Shown: positions 1-8,338 of the stretch, piece after piece | Numbering within the stretch: position 1 is the stretch's first letter | Layout: every line of letters starts with the position of its first letter | Source: JALZAI01 sp038212215 | Lineage (GTDB): Bacteria; Actinomycetota; Actinomycetes; Mycobacteriales; Jatrophihabitantaceae | DNA length: 64,000 nucleotides | Assembly (NCBI GenBank): GCA_038212215.1 | Contig: JBBQUT010000002.1 | Coordinates: 219,039 to 283,038 of the forward strand | Direction: 5' to 3' | Notes under the pieces: generated by a model | Told to the model about the DNA's origin: nothing | Database searches by the model: none | What the model saw: only the letters and a program-made list of their open reading frames with translations | Translations under genes and position numbers: made by a program

Positions 1-1338
1 CGGATCGGCTGCATAGACGGCTTTCTCCACCTCGATGGAGGCGACGTTCTCGCCGCCGGTCTTGATGACGTCCTTGTACCGGTCGTTGAACCAGAGCATG
101 CCGTCCGGATCGAGGCGGGCCGAGTCGCCGGAGTGGAACCAGCCGTGCGCGAATGCTTCCTCGGTCGCTTGCGGATTCTTCAAATACCCACTGAGCGCTT
201 GAGGACCGCGATAAACGACCTCGCCCTCGGCGCCGCGCGGCAGCAGCGTGCCGTCCGGAGCCATGATGGCAATCTGCACATTGACCACCTGCGTGCCCAC
301 CGCGCCGGAGTGACTGAGCTGGTGCTCGGGACGGAAGAACGTCGTCACCGGGCTCATCTCGGTCTGCCCGAATGCCAGGTAGAAATCGCACTGGAAGCTG
401 TCGATGCACGATCGCAGCAGGGCGTCGGGCATCGGCGCCATCGCGTAGGCCGCCGCAGTGAGCGAGCTGACATCGCGCGAGCCGATCGACGGATGCTCGA
501 CGAGCGCGCGCCACATCACAGGAAGCGCGAACACTCGGGTCAGTTTTTCGGTCTCGATCAGGCCGAGCAGCGCGGCGGGGTCGAAGCCTCGTTGCAGATA
601 CATCGTCGCGCCCACCATGATCGCGGGCGTCGCGAAGCCGTTGAGCTGCGCGGTGTGGAACAGCGGCATCAGCGCGCCGATGCGATCATCGCGGTGCAGA
701 CCGGTCTCGGCCGAAACCATCAACGATTCCAAGTAGATCGCGGTGTGGCTGCCGATGACCCCTTTCGGGAACGACGTCGTGCCGCTCGTGTAGAGGTAGC
801 TGACGGCGTCCCGGTCGTCGACGAATATCTCCGGCGCGATGCAGTCGTCGGACTCGAGTTCGGCGAATGTGAGGCAATTGCGGTCGACGAGGCCGCATGC
901 CTCGCCGCCGGTACCTGTGGCGACGACGACGTCGAGCACGGACGGGACCTTCTCGACCGCGGGCTCGACGAGCGGCATCAGTTGAGCCTCGACGACGACG
1001 CCTCGTGACCCGGAATGATCGAGCACGTAGGCGATCTCGTCTGCGCGCCAGCCGAGATTCATCGGCACGCAGACCACGCCGATCTTCGCGCAGGCGTAGT
1101 AGACGGCCAGGAATTCTCCGCTGTTCCCGGACGCGAGCGCGAGCGCGTCGCCGCGGCGATACCCCCGCGCCAGCAGGCCGTTAGCGACCCGATTCGCCCA
1201 CGCGTCCAGCTCGGCGTAAGTCCAGCGACGCGGGCCGTCCACGAGGGCAAGCTTGTCCGGCAGCCGCCCAGCCGTGCGGGTGAGCGAGTCGCCGACGTTG
1301 ACGCGGGTGATCAGATTTGTGGCGAGCTGGAGGTCCAT
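1..1338 (-). CDS. AMP-forming acyl-CoA ligase, C-terminus cut by window edge
   Basis: ANL-superfamily enzyme that would adenylate a carboxylic acid and transfer it to CoA; the substrate cannot be read from sequence. Reading the minus strand from ATG 1338 gives MDLQLATNLITRVNVGDSL and about 446 residues before the window ends. The ATP-binding loop YTSGTTSFPKGV lies near residue 180. The hinge-region motif TGGENVASIEVE is at the very end, so only the last 60 or so residues (mobile C-terminal lid) are missing. An in-frame ATG at 1347 is possible, but 1338 has a CACAAT box 7 nt upstream, matching other leaderless starts here. Divergent from mqnA, with 36 bp between start codons. A second, clearly different ligase lies at 26957-28483. 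Confidence 0.9.
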   Translation of the reverse strand, partial: MDLQLATNLITRVNVGDSLTRTAGRLPDKLALVDGPRRWTYAELDAWANRVANGLLARGYRRGDALALASGNSGEFLAVYYACAKIGVVCVPMNLGWRADEIAYVLDHSGSRGVVVEAQLMPLVEPAVEKVPSVLDVVVATGTGGEACGLVDRNCLTFAELESDDCIAPEIFVDDRDAVSYLYTSGTTSFPKGVIGSHTAIYLESLMVSAETGLHRDDRIGALMPLFHTAQLNGFATPAIMVGATMYLQRGFDPAALLGLIETEKLTRVFALPVMWRALVEHPSIGSRDVSSLTAAAYAMAPMPDALLRSCIDSFQCDFYLAFGQTEMSPVTTFFRPEHQLSHSGAVGTQVVNVQIAIMAPDGTLLPRGAEGEVVYRGPQALSGYLKNPQATEEAFAHGWFHSGDSARLDPDGMLWFNDRYKDVIKTGGENVASIEVEKAVYAADP

Positions 1339-1345
1339 GGCCGTC

Positions 1346-1368
1346 ATTGTGGGGGCTGCGCCTACCGT
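1346..1368. promoter_or_regulatory. Divergent leaderless promoters for acyl-CoA ligase and mqnA
   Basis: On the plus strand TACCGT (1363-1368) lies 6 nt before the mqnA ATG. On the minus strand CACAAT (complement of 1346-1351) lies 7 nt before ATG 1338. Both fit a -10 box with transcription starting at or near the start codon. No convincing -35 elements are visible. Confidence 0.5.
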
Positions 1369-1374
1369 GGCGCT

Positions 1375-2214
1375 ATGGCTTCCGGACGGCCGAGGGTCGG
1401 TCACATCCAGTTCCTGAACTGTCTGCCGATCTACTGGGGACTCGTCCACTCCGGTGCGCTGCTCGACGTCGAACTGACCAAGGACACCCCCGATCGCCTT
1501 AACGACCTGCTTGTCGCCGGAGATCTGGATATCGGCCCGATCTCGCTCGTTGAGTACCTGCGCCATCATGACCAACTGCTGCTGCTGCCGGACGTGGCGG
1601 TCGGCTCGGACGGTCCGGTGCTGTCGGTAAACCTGGTGAGCCAGCGGCCGGTCACCGAACTGGACGGGCGTCGAGTGGCTCTCGGGTCCACTTCGCGCAC
1701 CTCGGCGCTGCTCTCCCGGATGTGGCTGAGCGAGGTGCACGGCGTGCATCCGGACTATTTCGTCTGCCCGCCAGATTTGACTGCGATGCTGCTCGAGGCC
1801 GACGCCGCAGTGCTGATCGGCGATGCGGCGCTGCGCGCGACCTACGAAGCACCTGAGCGCAGCCTGGTCGTGCACGACCTCGGCCAGATATGGCGCGACT
1901 GGACGGGCCTGCCGATGGTGTTCGCGGTGTGGGCAGCACGCCGCGACTACGCCGAGGCCAATCCGGGAGTGGTGAAGGACGTCCACGCCGCGTTCGTCCG
2001 CAGCCGTGACGAGGCGCTCGGACACGTCGACGAGATCGCCGGACAGGCTGCGCGCTGGGAGGTCTTCGACGCGGCAACTTTGGCGACCTACTTCCGCACG
2101 CTGGACTTCTCACTGGGCCCGCGGCAACTCGACGGTCTCGTCGAGTTCGCGCGGCGTGCGGCGGCCGTCGGCGCCGTGCCGAGCGGCATAGTGCCGCGGT
2201 TCGCGGACGTGTGA
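1375..2214 (+). CDS. mqnA: Chorismate dehydratase MqnA, futalosine menaquinone pathway
   Basis: 279 residues. MqnA dehydrates chorismate to 3-[(1-carboxyvinyl)oxy]benzoate, the first committed step of menaquinone synthesis by the futalosine route. The N-terminus VGHIQFLNCLPIYWGL is the family signature, and the periplasmic-binding-like fold is recognisable throughout (DLDIGPISLVEYL, GSTSRTSALLSRMWL, LIGDAALR). The frame is open upstream to 1015, but homology and the TACCGT box place the start at ATG 1375. No other mqn genes are in the window, so the rest of the pathway must lie elsewhere. The family also contains MqnD; the LNCLP N-terminus and size fit MqnA better. Confidence 0.88.
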   Translation: MASGRPRVGHIQFLNCLPIYWGLVHSGALLDVELTKDTPDRLNDLLVAGDLDIGPISLVEYLRHHDQLLLLPDVAVGSDGPVLSVNLVSQRPVTELDGRRVALGSTSRTSALLSRMWLSEVHGVHPDYFVCPPDLTAMLLEADAAVLIGDAALRATYEAPERSLVVHDLGQIWRDWTGLPMVFAVWAARRDYAEANPGVVKDVHAAFVRSRDEALGHVDEIAGQAARWEVFDAATLATYFRTLDFSLGPRQLDGLVEFARRAAAVGAVPSGIVPRFADV

Positions 2215-2241
2215 GCCGGGCCACCTGACAGACTTGGCGTC

Positions 2242-3342
2242 GTGCTGCGCACCGAGGCTGTTATCGACCTGGCGGCGATCCGCCACAATGTCGCAACCCT
2301 GCGGGCGGCGTCCTCGGCGCAGGTGATGGCGGTCGTCAAGGCCGATGGCTACGGGCACGGCCTGCTTCCCTGCGCCCGCGCAGCGCTCGACGGCGGCGCG
2401 AGTTGGCTGGGCACGGCGATTATCGGCGAGGCGCTCGCCCTGCGCGCTGCGGGGATCACCGCGCGCTTGTTGTGCTGGCTCTGGACGCCGGGCGAGGGCG
2501 ACGCGGTACGTGCCGCAGTGGCTGCTGACATCGATATTTCGGTGAGTAATCAGTGGCAGTTGGCAGCGGTGTCGGCGGCCGCCGCGGATAGCGATCGTCG
2601 AGCGCGCATCCACCTGAAGATTGACACCGGGCTGTCGCGCAATGGCAGCTACCGTCACGACTGGCCCGAGCTTGTCGTTGCGGCAGCGAAGTCCGACCAC
2701 GTCGAAGCAGTCGGCGTGTGGAGCCATTTCGCGTACGCCGACGAACCGGGACATCCGACGATCGGCAAGCAGATCGACGCCTTCCGTGCTGCGTTGGAAG
2801 TCGCTGGCGCGGCAGGCGTGCTCCCCGAAGTACGCCACCTGGCGAACTCCGCGGCCACGCTCACGTTGCCCGACGCGCATTTCGATCTCGTCCGTCCGGG
2901 CATTGCGGTGTACGGGCTGTCCCCGGTTGCCGACGATTTCGGACTCGTGGCGGCGATGACCCTGCGCGCCGGAATCGCTTCGGTCAAAAGGGTTGCTGGC
3001 GGCGAGGGGGTCTCCTACGGCCACCAGTACACGACCGAGCGCGAGACGACACTCGCGCTCGTCCCGCTGGGGTACGCCGACGGTGTCCCCCGCAGTGCGA
3101 GCAACATCGGCCCGGTCGCGATCAACGGTCGACAGTTCACGATCAGTGGACGGGTGTGCATGGACCAGTTCGTCGTCGACGTCGGTGATCTGCCTGTGGC
3201 AGCAGGCGATGCGGCGATTCTGTGGGGTCCGGGGCACGATGGCGAACCGACTGTACAGCAGTGGGCGGACGCGCTTGCCACGATTCACTACGAACTGGTG
3301 ACCCGGGTCGGCCCGCGCGTGGAACGGACCTATGTCGGGTGA
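2242..3342 (+). CDS. alr: Alanine racemase
   Basis: PLP enzyme interconverting L- and D-alanine for peptidoglycan; 366 residues, standard length. Lys33 in VVKADGYGHG is the Schiff-base lysine and Tyr259 in GVSYGHQY the opposite catalytic base. The C-terminal beta domain (GRVCMDQFVVDVG) is complete. GTG start, with CAGACT 7 nt upstream suggesting a leaderless message. The stop overlaps the next gene's GTG start (GTGA), so the hydrolase is translationally coupled. Position ahead of tsaE is the usual actinobacterial arrangement. Confidence 0.96.
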   Translation: MLRTEAVIDLAAIRHNVATLRAASSAQVMAVVKADGYGHGLLPCARAALDGGASWLGTAIIGEALALRAAGITARLLCWLWTPGEGDAVRAAVAADIDISVSNQWQLAAVSAAAADSDRRARIHLKIDTGLSRNGSYRHDWPELVVAAAKSDHVEAVGVWSHFAYADEPGHPTIGKQIDAFRAALEVAGAAGVLPEVRHLANSAATLTLPDAHFDLVRPGIAVYGLSPVADDFGLVAAMTLRAGIASVKRVAGGEGVSYGHQYTTERETTLALVPLGYADGVPRSASNIGPVAINGRQFTISGRVCMDQFVVDVGDLPVAAGDAAILWGPGHDGEPTVQQWADALATIHYELVTRVGPRVERTYVG

Positions 3343-4394
3343 GCAGGCGTAACGGAATCATCGGCAGCGCCGTCGGCCTGGTCGCCGCGGCGGCAGGCGC
3401 CGTGCTTTTCGCCGACCACAAGGTGAGCGTGCACCGGCGCGAAGGCGTTGCACAGCAGGATGATTTCGCGGCACCCGTCGCGGCACGCGCCGGATTTCTG
3501 AACACAGACGACGGCATCGGGCTCTACTACGAGGAGGACGGGCCATTGGACGCACCCGTCACCGTCGTGTTCGTTCACGGTTTCTGCCAGAACCACAACG
3601 CTTTCCTGTTTCAGCGGCGCGCGCTGATGGAGACATTCGGCGCCCAAGTGCGCGTAGTGAGCTACGACCAGCGCAGCCACGGCAAGTCGCAGCGCAGCGA
3701 CGAGCACCACGCAACGATCGACCAACTCGGCGCGGATCTCGGTAAATTGCTGGACATTCGCGCACCGGAGGGTCCGATTGTGCTGGTCGGGCACTCGATG
3801 GGCGGCATGACGGTGATGGCGCTGGCCGACGCGAATCCCGAGCTGTTCGGAACGAGCGGCAGGGTGGCGGGCGTCGTGCTGATGTCCACGACCACCGGAA
3901 AGCTGGCCATTGTCACGCTCGGAGTCCCCGCAGCTTTGGCGAAGATCGGCGGCCCGGCGCTGCCCCTGCTGCTGCGCGGCGCGCGTCGTGAGGCTGCCCT
4001 GATCGAACGTGGCCGCGCCCGCGTCACCGACATCGCGTGGGTGTTCGTGCGACGGTTGGCGTTCGGTGGCGCGGTCGATCCGGCGCTGGTCGAGTACCTG
4101 TCGCGGATGATCGGCGAGACACCGGTGGATGTCATCGCCGACTTCTATACGACCTTGAACAATCACGACAAGCTTTCTGCTCTTGGCGTGCTGAAGCAGA
4201 CGCGGGTCGCCGTGATCTGCGGCGAAAAAGATTTGGTAACGCCGCCTGATCATGCGCGAGAGATAGCGGCCCAACTGCCCAACGCCGAGTTGCTGATCGT
4301 TGCCGGCACGGGTCACCAGGTGCTCATGGAACGTCCCGATCTCGTCGAGCGACCCCTGCTGCGAATGGTGCGCGACGTGTTGGCGCTGTCGTGA
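3339..4394 (+). CDS. Alpha/beta-hydrolase fold protein with N-terminal membrane segment
   Basis: 351 residues from GTG 3339, which overlaps the alr stop. A hydrophobic stretch near residues 7-24 (GIIGSAVGLVAAAAGAVLF) looks like a membrane anchor or uncleaved signal. The fold is marked by the oxyanion strand VVFVHGFCQNH, the nucleophile elbow GHSMGGM, an acid in GEKDLVTPP and the C-terminal histidine in GTGHQVLMERP. The substrate is unknown. Such hydrolases commonly sit between alr and tsaE in actinobacteria, suggesting a conserved but undefined envelope role. Confidence 0.85.
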   Translation: MSRRNGIIGSAVGLVAAAAGAVLFADHKVSVHRREGVAQQDDFAAPVAARAGFLNTDDGIGLYYEEDGPLDAPVTVVFVHGFCQNHNAFLFQRRALMETFGAQVRVVSYDQRSHGKSQRSDEHHATIDQLGADLGKLLDIRAPEGPIVLVGHSMGGMTVMALADANPELFGTSGRVAGVVLMSTTTGKLAIVTLGVPAALAKIGGPALPLLLRGARREAALIERGRARVTDIAWVFVRRLAFGGAVDPALVEYLSRMIGETPVDVIADFYTTLNNHDKLSALGVLKQTRVAVICGEKDLVTPPDHAREIAAQLPNAELLIVAGTGHQVLMERPDLVERPLLRMVRDVLALS

Positions 4395-4413
4395 TGATGG
4401 CGCTGTCGTGATG
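4381..4413 (+). repeat. 16-bp perfect tandem duplication at hydrolase/tsaE junction
   Basis: TGGCGCTGTCGTGATG occurs at 4381-4396 and again at 4398-4413, a 17-bp period. The first copy contains the hydrolase stop codon and the second contains the tsaE start. It separates the two reading frames by 16 nt where a direct overlap would otherwise be expected. Confidence 0.8.
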
Positions 4414-4938
4414 CGGCTGCCGCCCGGCGGGTTGGGTGGTCCGCGCGTCCCTTCGGGGCCCGCGCTGCAGGCCGCTGTCCTGGGTGCGCCGGTCGTCACG
4501 TTGCCGACCGCTGCGGACACCCATGCGTTCGGGGTGAGGTTGGCGTCGGTGCTGCGCGCTGGTGATCTCATCGTCCTCGTCGGACCGCTCGGCGCCGGCA
4601 AGACCGCCCTGGTGCAAGGGATCGGCGCCGGCCTCGGGGTGCGCGGCGCCGTAGTGTCGCCGACGTTCGTGATCGCCCGGGTGCACGCCGGGCCGGTGCC
4701 GCTGGTGCACGTCGACGCCTACCGGCTCTCTTCGCTGGACGAGGTCGACGACCTGGATCTCGACGTGTCCGTCGCCGATGCGGTCACCGCAGTGGAGTGG
4801 GGCACCGGGCTCGTCGAGCAACTCTCGGACGCGCGGCTGGAGATCATCCTCGATCGTGCCGAGGACTCGGAGCAGCGCACCGCCACGTTGGTCGCGCTCG
4901 GCGGCGACTGGGTTGCACGGATCGCCTCGCTCGGCTGA
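4411..4938 (+). CDS. tsaE: tRNA threonylcarbamoyladenosine ATPase TsaE
   Basis: P-loop ATPase that works with TsaB and TsaD in transferring the threonylcarbamoyl group to A37 of ANN-decoding tRNAs. Walker A is VGPLGAGKTALVQGIGAGLG; SPTFVIARVH and VHVDAYRLSSLDEVDDLDLD are the family's switch and acidic motifs. 175 residues from ATG 4411 (GTG 4408 also possible), with about 25 extra N-terminal residues relative to short homologues. Its usual partner tsaB is not next to it but 5.9 kb away, beyond an accessory block. Confidence 0.93.
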   Translation: MRLPPGGLGGPRVPSGPALQAAVLGAPVVTLPTAADTHAFGVRLASVLRAGDLIVLVGPLGAGKTALVQGIGAGLGVRGAVVSPTFVIARVHAGPVPLVHVDAYRLSSLDEVDDLDLDVSVADAVTAVEWGTGLVEQLSDARLEIILDRAEDSEQRTATLVALGGDWVARIASLG

Positions 4939-5567
4939 GCGTTCACCGGACGGCGGTGGGCATCAGATTTGTAGGAGGCAACGTGCGTGGTCTCGTCGGC
5001 GGCGCCGTTCCTTGATCAGCTGTGGATTGGGGTCGAGAGTCGCCTCCTGTGTCCAGCCATATCTAAGCCGCCACCGGGACGCGGGCGATCACCCGGACCG
5101 CTCAGTACCGCCATGACTAGGGACCGTGGTTGACGATCCCCGGCACTGTCCGCGTAGCAACACGATTGTGATCACGCCCCTGCACCAGGCCCACGGCGTT
5201 CGCGTCCCCAACCCCGGACTGCACTGGCCCGGCTCTCCGGTCCGGTTGGCAAGCGGCCCCAATTGATGCGGGGCGGACCATCGGCGTCGCAGCCGGACAA
5301 CACCGCTCCAGCCCCTGACTGCTCGACCGGGCTCGGTCGGTTCGTGGACGACGTCAGCTTTGATGCCGCGTGCAGTGAGGGCGTGCATCCGAGGCGCCTG
5401 GCAGCGCGTGCGGTCTCGCGGCCGATAGCTCTCGGGCGTACGCGACGGCGTTTTTGCTCGGCAGAGTTGTCGGTTGGTCCTCGTAAGATTGTCGTTGGCG
5501 GGTCGCTGCTTCGTGTCGACCTTAGCCGGGTTCTACACAAGAGCACTGATATTGCTCGGGATTCGTC
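4939..5567. other. Intergenic stretch with a possible decayed transposase
   Basis: No intact gene. On the minus strand near 5250-5460, broken frames resemble the C-terminal part of an IS5-like DDE transposase: LTARGIKADVVHEPTEP in one frame and a DADGPPRINWGRL-like piece in another, recalling the family's short glycine/proline-rich segment. Several frameshifts separate them. The resemblance is weak and unverified. The stretch borders the DUF222 pseudogene and starts the block that separates tsaE from tsaB. Confidence 0.25.
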
Positions 5568-6002
5568 TTGTAGCGACGACGGCAGTGCGGTAGAATCGAA
5601 TACATGGTTGGGACGGTGGTGGACTCGCTGACTCCCACCGTGTTCTCCTCGACGGCCGGGGCGGAGCGGGCCGCCGCGTACGCCCGGTTGCACGCCGCGC
5701 TGGATGACCTGGACGGTTTAGCGATGGATCCGTGCAGCGATGAGGAGGTGCTGGCTGACTGGCGTGAACGGGAGCGGCTGCGCTGCCGGTTGGCGGCGGG
5801 TGAGCACGCGATCATCACCCAGGTCGAGTGCCGCTCACTGCCGTACCGGCACGGTGCCCGCTCGGCGGCGGTGTTCGCGAGCCAGCTGTTACGGATCAGT
5901 CCCGGTGAGGCGCATGCCCGGGTGCGGGCGGCGGCAGCGTTGGGTCCGCGGCGCACCGTCACCGGGCTGGTGGTGGCGCCGCTGTTCGCGGCGGTCGCCG
6001 CC
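5534..6002 (+). repeat. Long direct repeat, copy 1 (DUF222 element)
   Basis: From about 5534, through the promoter and the first 81 codons of the DUF222 gene, the sequence is nearly the same as 63690-64000. The shared part continues to the window end, so the true length of the repeat is unknown. The offset between the two ATGs is 58154 bp, same orientation. Sequence further upstream (before about 5534) is only weakly alike. Confidence 0.85.
5568..5596 (+). promoter_or_regulatory. Promoter of DUF222 copy 1, leaderless
   Basis: TTGTAG (5568-5573) and TAGAAT (5591-5596) are separated by 17 bp, with the ATG 7 nt after the -10. The same arrangement is kept in copy 2 (63722-63750), so the promoter travels with the element. 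Confidence 0.6.
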
Positions 6003-6413
6003 GCGCACGGCACCCTGCTCTGCGGACACCACCACCGCACCTTCCAACAACACGACTGGCACTGCATCATGACCAACCGCCGACCGTACTGGATCCCGCC
6101 AGCGTGGATCGACCCAGGATCGACCCGTCACGCACCCCACGGCTCAACACCCGACACCGATAAACTGCCGATCAATTGGCCGCAGCCGTGCCCATACTCG
6201 GGCGTCGACTCATCAAGTATGCGTGAGCACCCACCCTTAGATCAGAAACGCGCTATTCGATCCCGGCGAAGTGAGTCGGGTACCTACCTCCGTGTCGCGC
6301 AGCCGTCCGATGCGGTCGCGGATGACGTCGCGCGCTTTTTGTCAGAGGTCGATGGCACGCTATCGGCATGCCTGCCACCGTGCGACCGGTCCGTGACGAG
6401 CGCGACGCGCTGA
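5604..6413 (+). pseudogene. DUF222/HNH endonuclease-like gene with large internal deletion
   Basis: Residues 1 to about 134 are the N-terminal DUF222 region (TVVDSLTPTVFSSTAG, ERLRCRLAAGEHAIITQVEC, LGPRRTVTG). At about residue 135 the frame passes straight into the far C-terminal HNH segment, HGTLLCGHHHRTF followed by IPPAWIDPGSTRH. Full-length relatives are normally 400-500 residues, so some 200-300 residues, including the first catalytic histidine and the asparagine of the HNH core, appear to be missing in frame. The native C-terminus has probably been lost too: after about residue 175 the translation is unrelated, and it runs 46 bp into the following gene. Unlikely to be a nuclease. This is the type of gene called 13E12 repeat in mycobacteria. 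Confidence 0.8.
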
Positions 6414-6964
6414 CGGCCTTTCTCGCTCAGCAACGCCTTGTGCTCCGAACGGCGGCGCACGGCTTGAGTGAGCAGCAGGCCCGGGACACGCCGACGCCGA
6501 GCGCGCTGAGTGTCGGCGGCCTGATCAAGCACATTGCGCTCGTCGAGCGGCAGTGGCAGAGCTACATCTTGCAGCAAGCGCTCGACACCGAGATCGGCTA
6601 TGCGAGGTACATGGCGTCGTTCTCGCTGACGCCAGCTGAGACGTTGGGTGGACTGCTCGAGGACTACGCGCTCGCGGCGGCCGAAACGGACGAGTTGGTG
6701 GTGTCGATCGCCGATCTCGATCAACCCGTGCCGGTTCCCCGAGGCGCGCCGTGGTTCCCGCAGGACGTCGAGGCGTGGTCGGTGCGCTGGGTGCTGTTGC
6801 ATCTGATCCAAGAGACCGCACGCCATGCCGGGCACGCCGACATCGTTCGCGAGGCGCTGGACGCAGCAACCGGCATCGCGCTCATGGCTGCGGCCGAAGG
6901 GTGGCCCGAGACCCCGTGGGTGCAACCTTGGCAGTCCCGGCCGGGTGACTATGCCGCAGGCTAA
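6368..6964 (+). CDS. DinB/DUF664-like putative thiol-dependent enzyme
   Basis: 198 residues with the four-helix DinB-like pattern. GLIKHIALVERQW supplies the first metal-ligand histidine; HLIQETARHAGHADIVREAL supplies the conserved C-terminal HxxxTARHAGHAD motif. Actinobacterial members are related to mycothiol-dependent metal enzymes, but the reaction cannot be told from sequence. ATG 6368 has CACGCT 6 nt upstream. The gene is intact despite lying against the DUF222 pseudogene, whose readthrough frame covers its start. Confidence 0.75.
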   Translation: MPATVRPVRDERDALTAFLAQQRLVLRTAAHGLSEQQARDTPTPSALSVGGLIKHIALVERQWQSYILQQALDTEIGYARYMASFSLTPAETLGGLLEDYALAAAETDELVVSIADLDQPVPVPRGAPWFPQDVEAWSVRWVLLHLIQETARHAGHADIVREALDAATGIALMAAAEGWPETPWVQPWQSRPGDYAAG

Positions 6965-7290
6965 GCACGCAACGAGTCGACGAAGCCGAGCGCCTCGCGA
7001 GCGAGGTCCGCCCAGCTCCGGTCGGACGCCGGATCAAGGCTGAGCCACTCCTTCATCGCGACACCCTTGTTCGCGTCGAAGTGCACACCCTGACCTAGGT
7101 CCACAAGGGCGCTCACGCGCTCGCGGGGCAGTTTCAGCACCAGTCGGTCGCGCACCAGCATCGCGAAGATGCTGCCGTGCACCCGCAATGCCGACCTCCC
7201 GAACCCGCGGCCGCCGGTGGGCGGGGTAACGCCCTCAATGCCGATCAATGTGTTGACCAGTGCCTCGAATCGGTCCTGCGGGCTATGCAT
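6961..7290 (-). CDS. TfoX/Sxy N-terminal-domain-like small protein
   Basis: 109 residues, convergent with the DinB-like gene (4-bp overlap at the ends). GRGFGRSALRVHGSIFAML, then LVLKLPRERVSALVDLGQG and GVAMKEWLSL follow the TfoX N-terminal pattern, in which the protein carries only that domain. Stand-alone versions are widespread in actinobacteria with no proven function; a competence role should not be assumed. The start ATG 7290 is preceded by TACGGT at 6 nt, again a leaderless arrangement. Confidence 0.7.
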   Translation of the reverse strand: MHSPQDRFEALVNTLIGIEGVTPPTGGRGFGRSALRVHGSIFAMLVRDRLVLKLPRERVSALVDLGQGVHFDANKGVAMKEWLSLDPASDRSWADLAREALGFVDSLRA

Positions 7291-7296
7291 GTGGCG

Positions 7297-7340
7297 ACCG
7301 TAGCCACATCGGCTGACAACGGCTGCCTAGGCGATAGCGT
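7297..7340. promoter_or_regulatory. Divergent leaderless promoters of TfoX-like and GNAT genes
   Basis: Minus strand: TACGGT (complement of 7297-7302) sits 6 nt before ATG 7290. Plus strand: TAGCGT (7335-7340) sits 8 nt before ATG 7349. Confidence 0.5.
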
Positions 7341-7348
7341 CCCGGTCC

Positions 7349-7913
7349 ATGGTGCGACCAGCGGTTCCCCACGATGTCCCGACGATTCTGGAGCTGATTC
7401 ACGAACTCGCTCGCTACGAAGGCGAACCGGCCGCGGTCGAGGCGAGCGCCGACGACCTGGCCACCGCGCTCTTCAGCGACGCCCCGCAGGTCTTCGCACA
7501 TGTGGCGACGCTGAACGGCCGGGTGGTCGGCGCTGCCGTGTGGTTCGTGACCTTTTCGACGTGGACGGGGCGGCACGGTATCCATCTGGTCGATCTGATC
7601 GTCGATCCGCGTGCGCGCGGCGGCGGGCATGGCCGCGACCTGCTTCGAGAACTGGCCCGGATTTGCGTCGAGCGGGGGTACCGGCGCCTGGACTGGGAGG
7701 TCATGGACGCGCTAGAGCACGGCGCCGGCGATCGGGGACCGTTAGAGCTTCTACCGACGGCAGGGTGGCACACCGCGAGACGGGTGGACGCCGTGGCGGC
7801 TCGACGGTCTGGCCCTTGTGCGCGCGGCCCGAGACAGCGCGGCCCGAGACAGCGCGGCCGGAGACAGCGCGGCCGGAGATAGCGCGGCCGACCCGGCACA
7901 TCCGGATGCGTGA
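7349..7913 (+). pseudogene. GNAT acetyltransferase interrupted by one frameshift
   Basis: The first frame reads a normal GNAT N-terminus: VRPAVPHDVPTILELIHELA, then the acetyl-CoA loop VDPRARGGGHGRDLLRELA. After PLE (about 7747) the family's next motif continues in a different frame as FYRRQGGTPRDGWTPWRLDG and runs to a TGA at 7911-7913. Dropping one base near C7748 would restore about 187 residues. The uncorrected frame ends at 7882 in low-complexity arginine-rich sequence. A sequencing error and a real mutation are equally consistent with what is visible. The restored C-terminus carries a (R/G)DSAA repeat from a 15-bp tandem array. Confidence 0.75.
7822..7890 (+). repeat. 15-bp tandem repeat, about 4.6 copies
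   Basis: Unit GCGCGGCCCGAGACA; copies at 7822, 7837, 7852 and 7867 with one or two substitutions, and a partial fifth to 7890. In the restored GNAT frame it encodes a repeated five-residue unit, RDSAA/GDSAA, near the C-terminus. The period is a multiple of three, so copy-number change would keep frame. Confidence 0.85.
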
Positions 7914-8050
7914 GCTGTACCGATTGGGTTGGCGGTCCGATGGCCGGATTCCGGCAATCGGGGTGACCCTGGGACGGGCTGCGAGTGCATTGCGTAGCGG
8001 GCGCCACAGCCGGTGCGCCGCAGCGGGCGCGCCGCATCCGGCGCGCCGAG

Positions 8051-8338
8051 TCACTCCTCGATGGCGTGGCTTGGGGCAGCGTGCTCACGTGGCACCCCAA
8101 CGCCGCGACGCACTGCCAGCATGGTCAAGCTGGCCTGCACCTGCGCCGGCGTCGTCCGACGGCGAACCTCCAGCGGCAGCCGTCCCCACACGTCGTCGAC
8201 GATCTCGGCGACGGTAGCCGACTCGATGGTCTCGCCGCGCTCGGTGACGTCACGATCGTGGCGCCTCAGCGCGTCGTCGATCCACCCCCGCAGCTCGCGC
8301 CGGTCCACGACCGGCTCACCGTCCGCCGGCGAGCTCAC
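8051..8338 (-). CDS. Conserved-type small protein, function unknown
   Basis: 95 residues from GTG 8338, which overlaps the 3' end of the aldo/keto reductase gene by 23 bp, so the two are probably cotranscribed. The sequence is mostly helical and charged: ELRGWIDDALRRHDRD, TVAEIVDDVWGRLPLEV, TPAQVQASLTMLAVRRGV. No motif I recognise. The frame is open further upstream to 8395, but that part is the shadow of the reductase gene. Confidence 0.5.
   Translation of the reverse strand: MSSPADGEPVVDRRELRGWIDDALRRHDRDVTERGETIESATVAEIVDDVWGRLPLEVRRRTTPAQVQASLTMLAVRRGVGVPREHAAPSHAIEE

Noticed and set aside
1015..1374. N-terminal extension of mqnA
   Set aside because: It is antisense to the acyl-CoA ligase; MqnA homology begins at ATG 1375, which has its own -10 box.
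2110..3288. 392-residue minus-strand frame over alr
   Set aside because: No motif; covers the conserved alanine racemase gene.
5090..5460. Insertion sequence with ends
   Set aside because: Only scattered transposase-like pieces in different frames; no terminal inverted repeats or target duplication could be found, so not called a mobile element.
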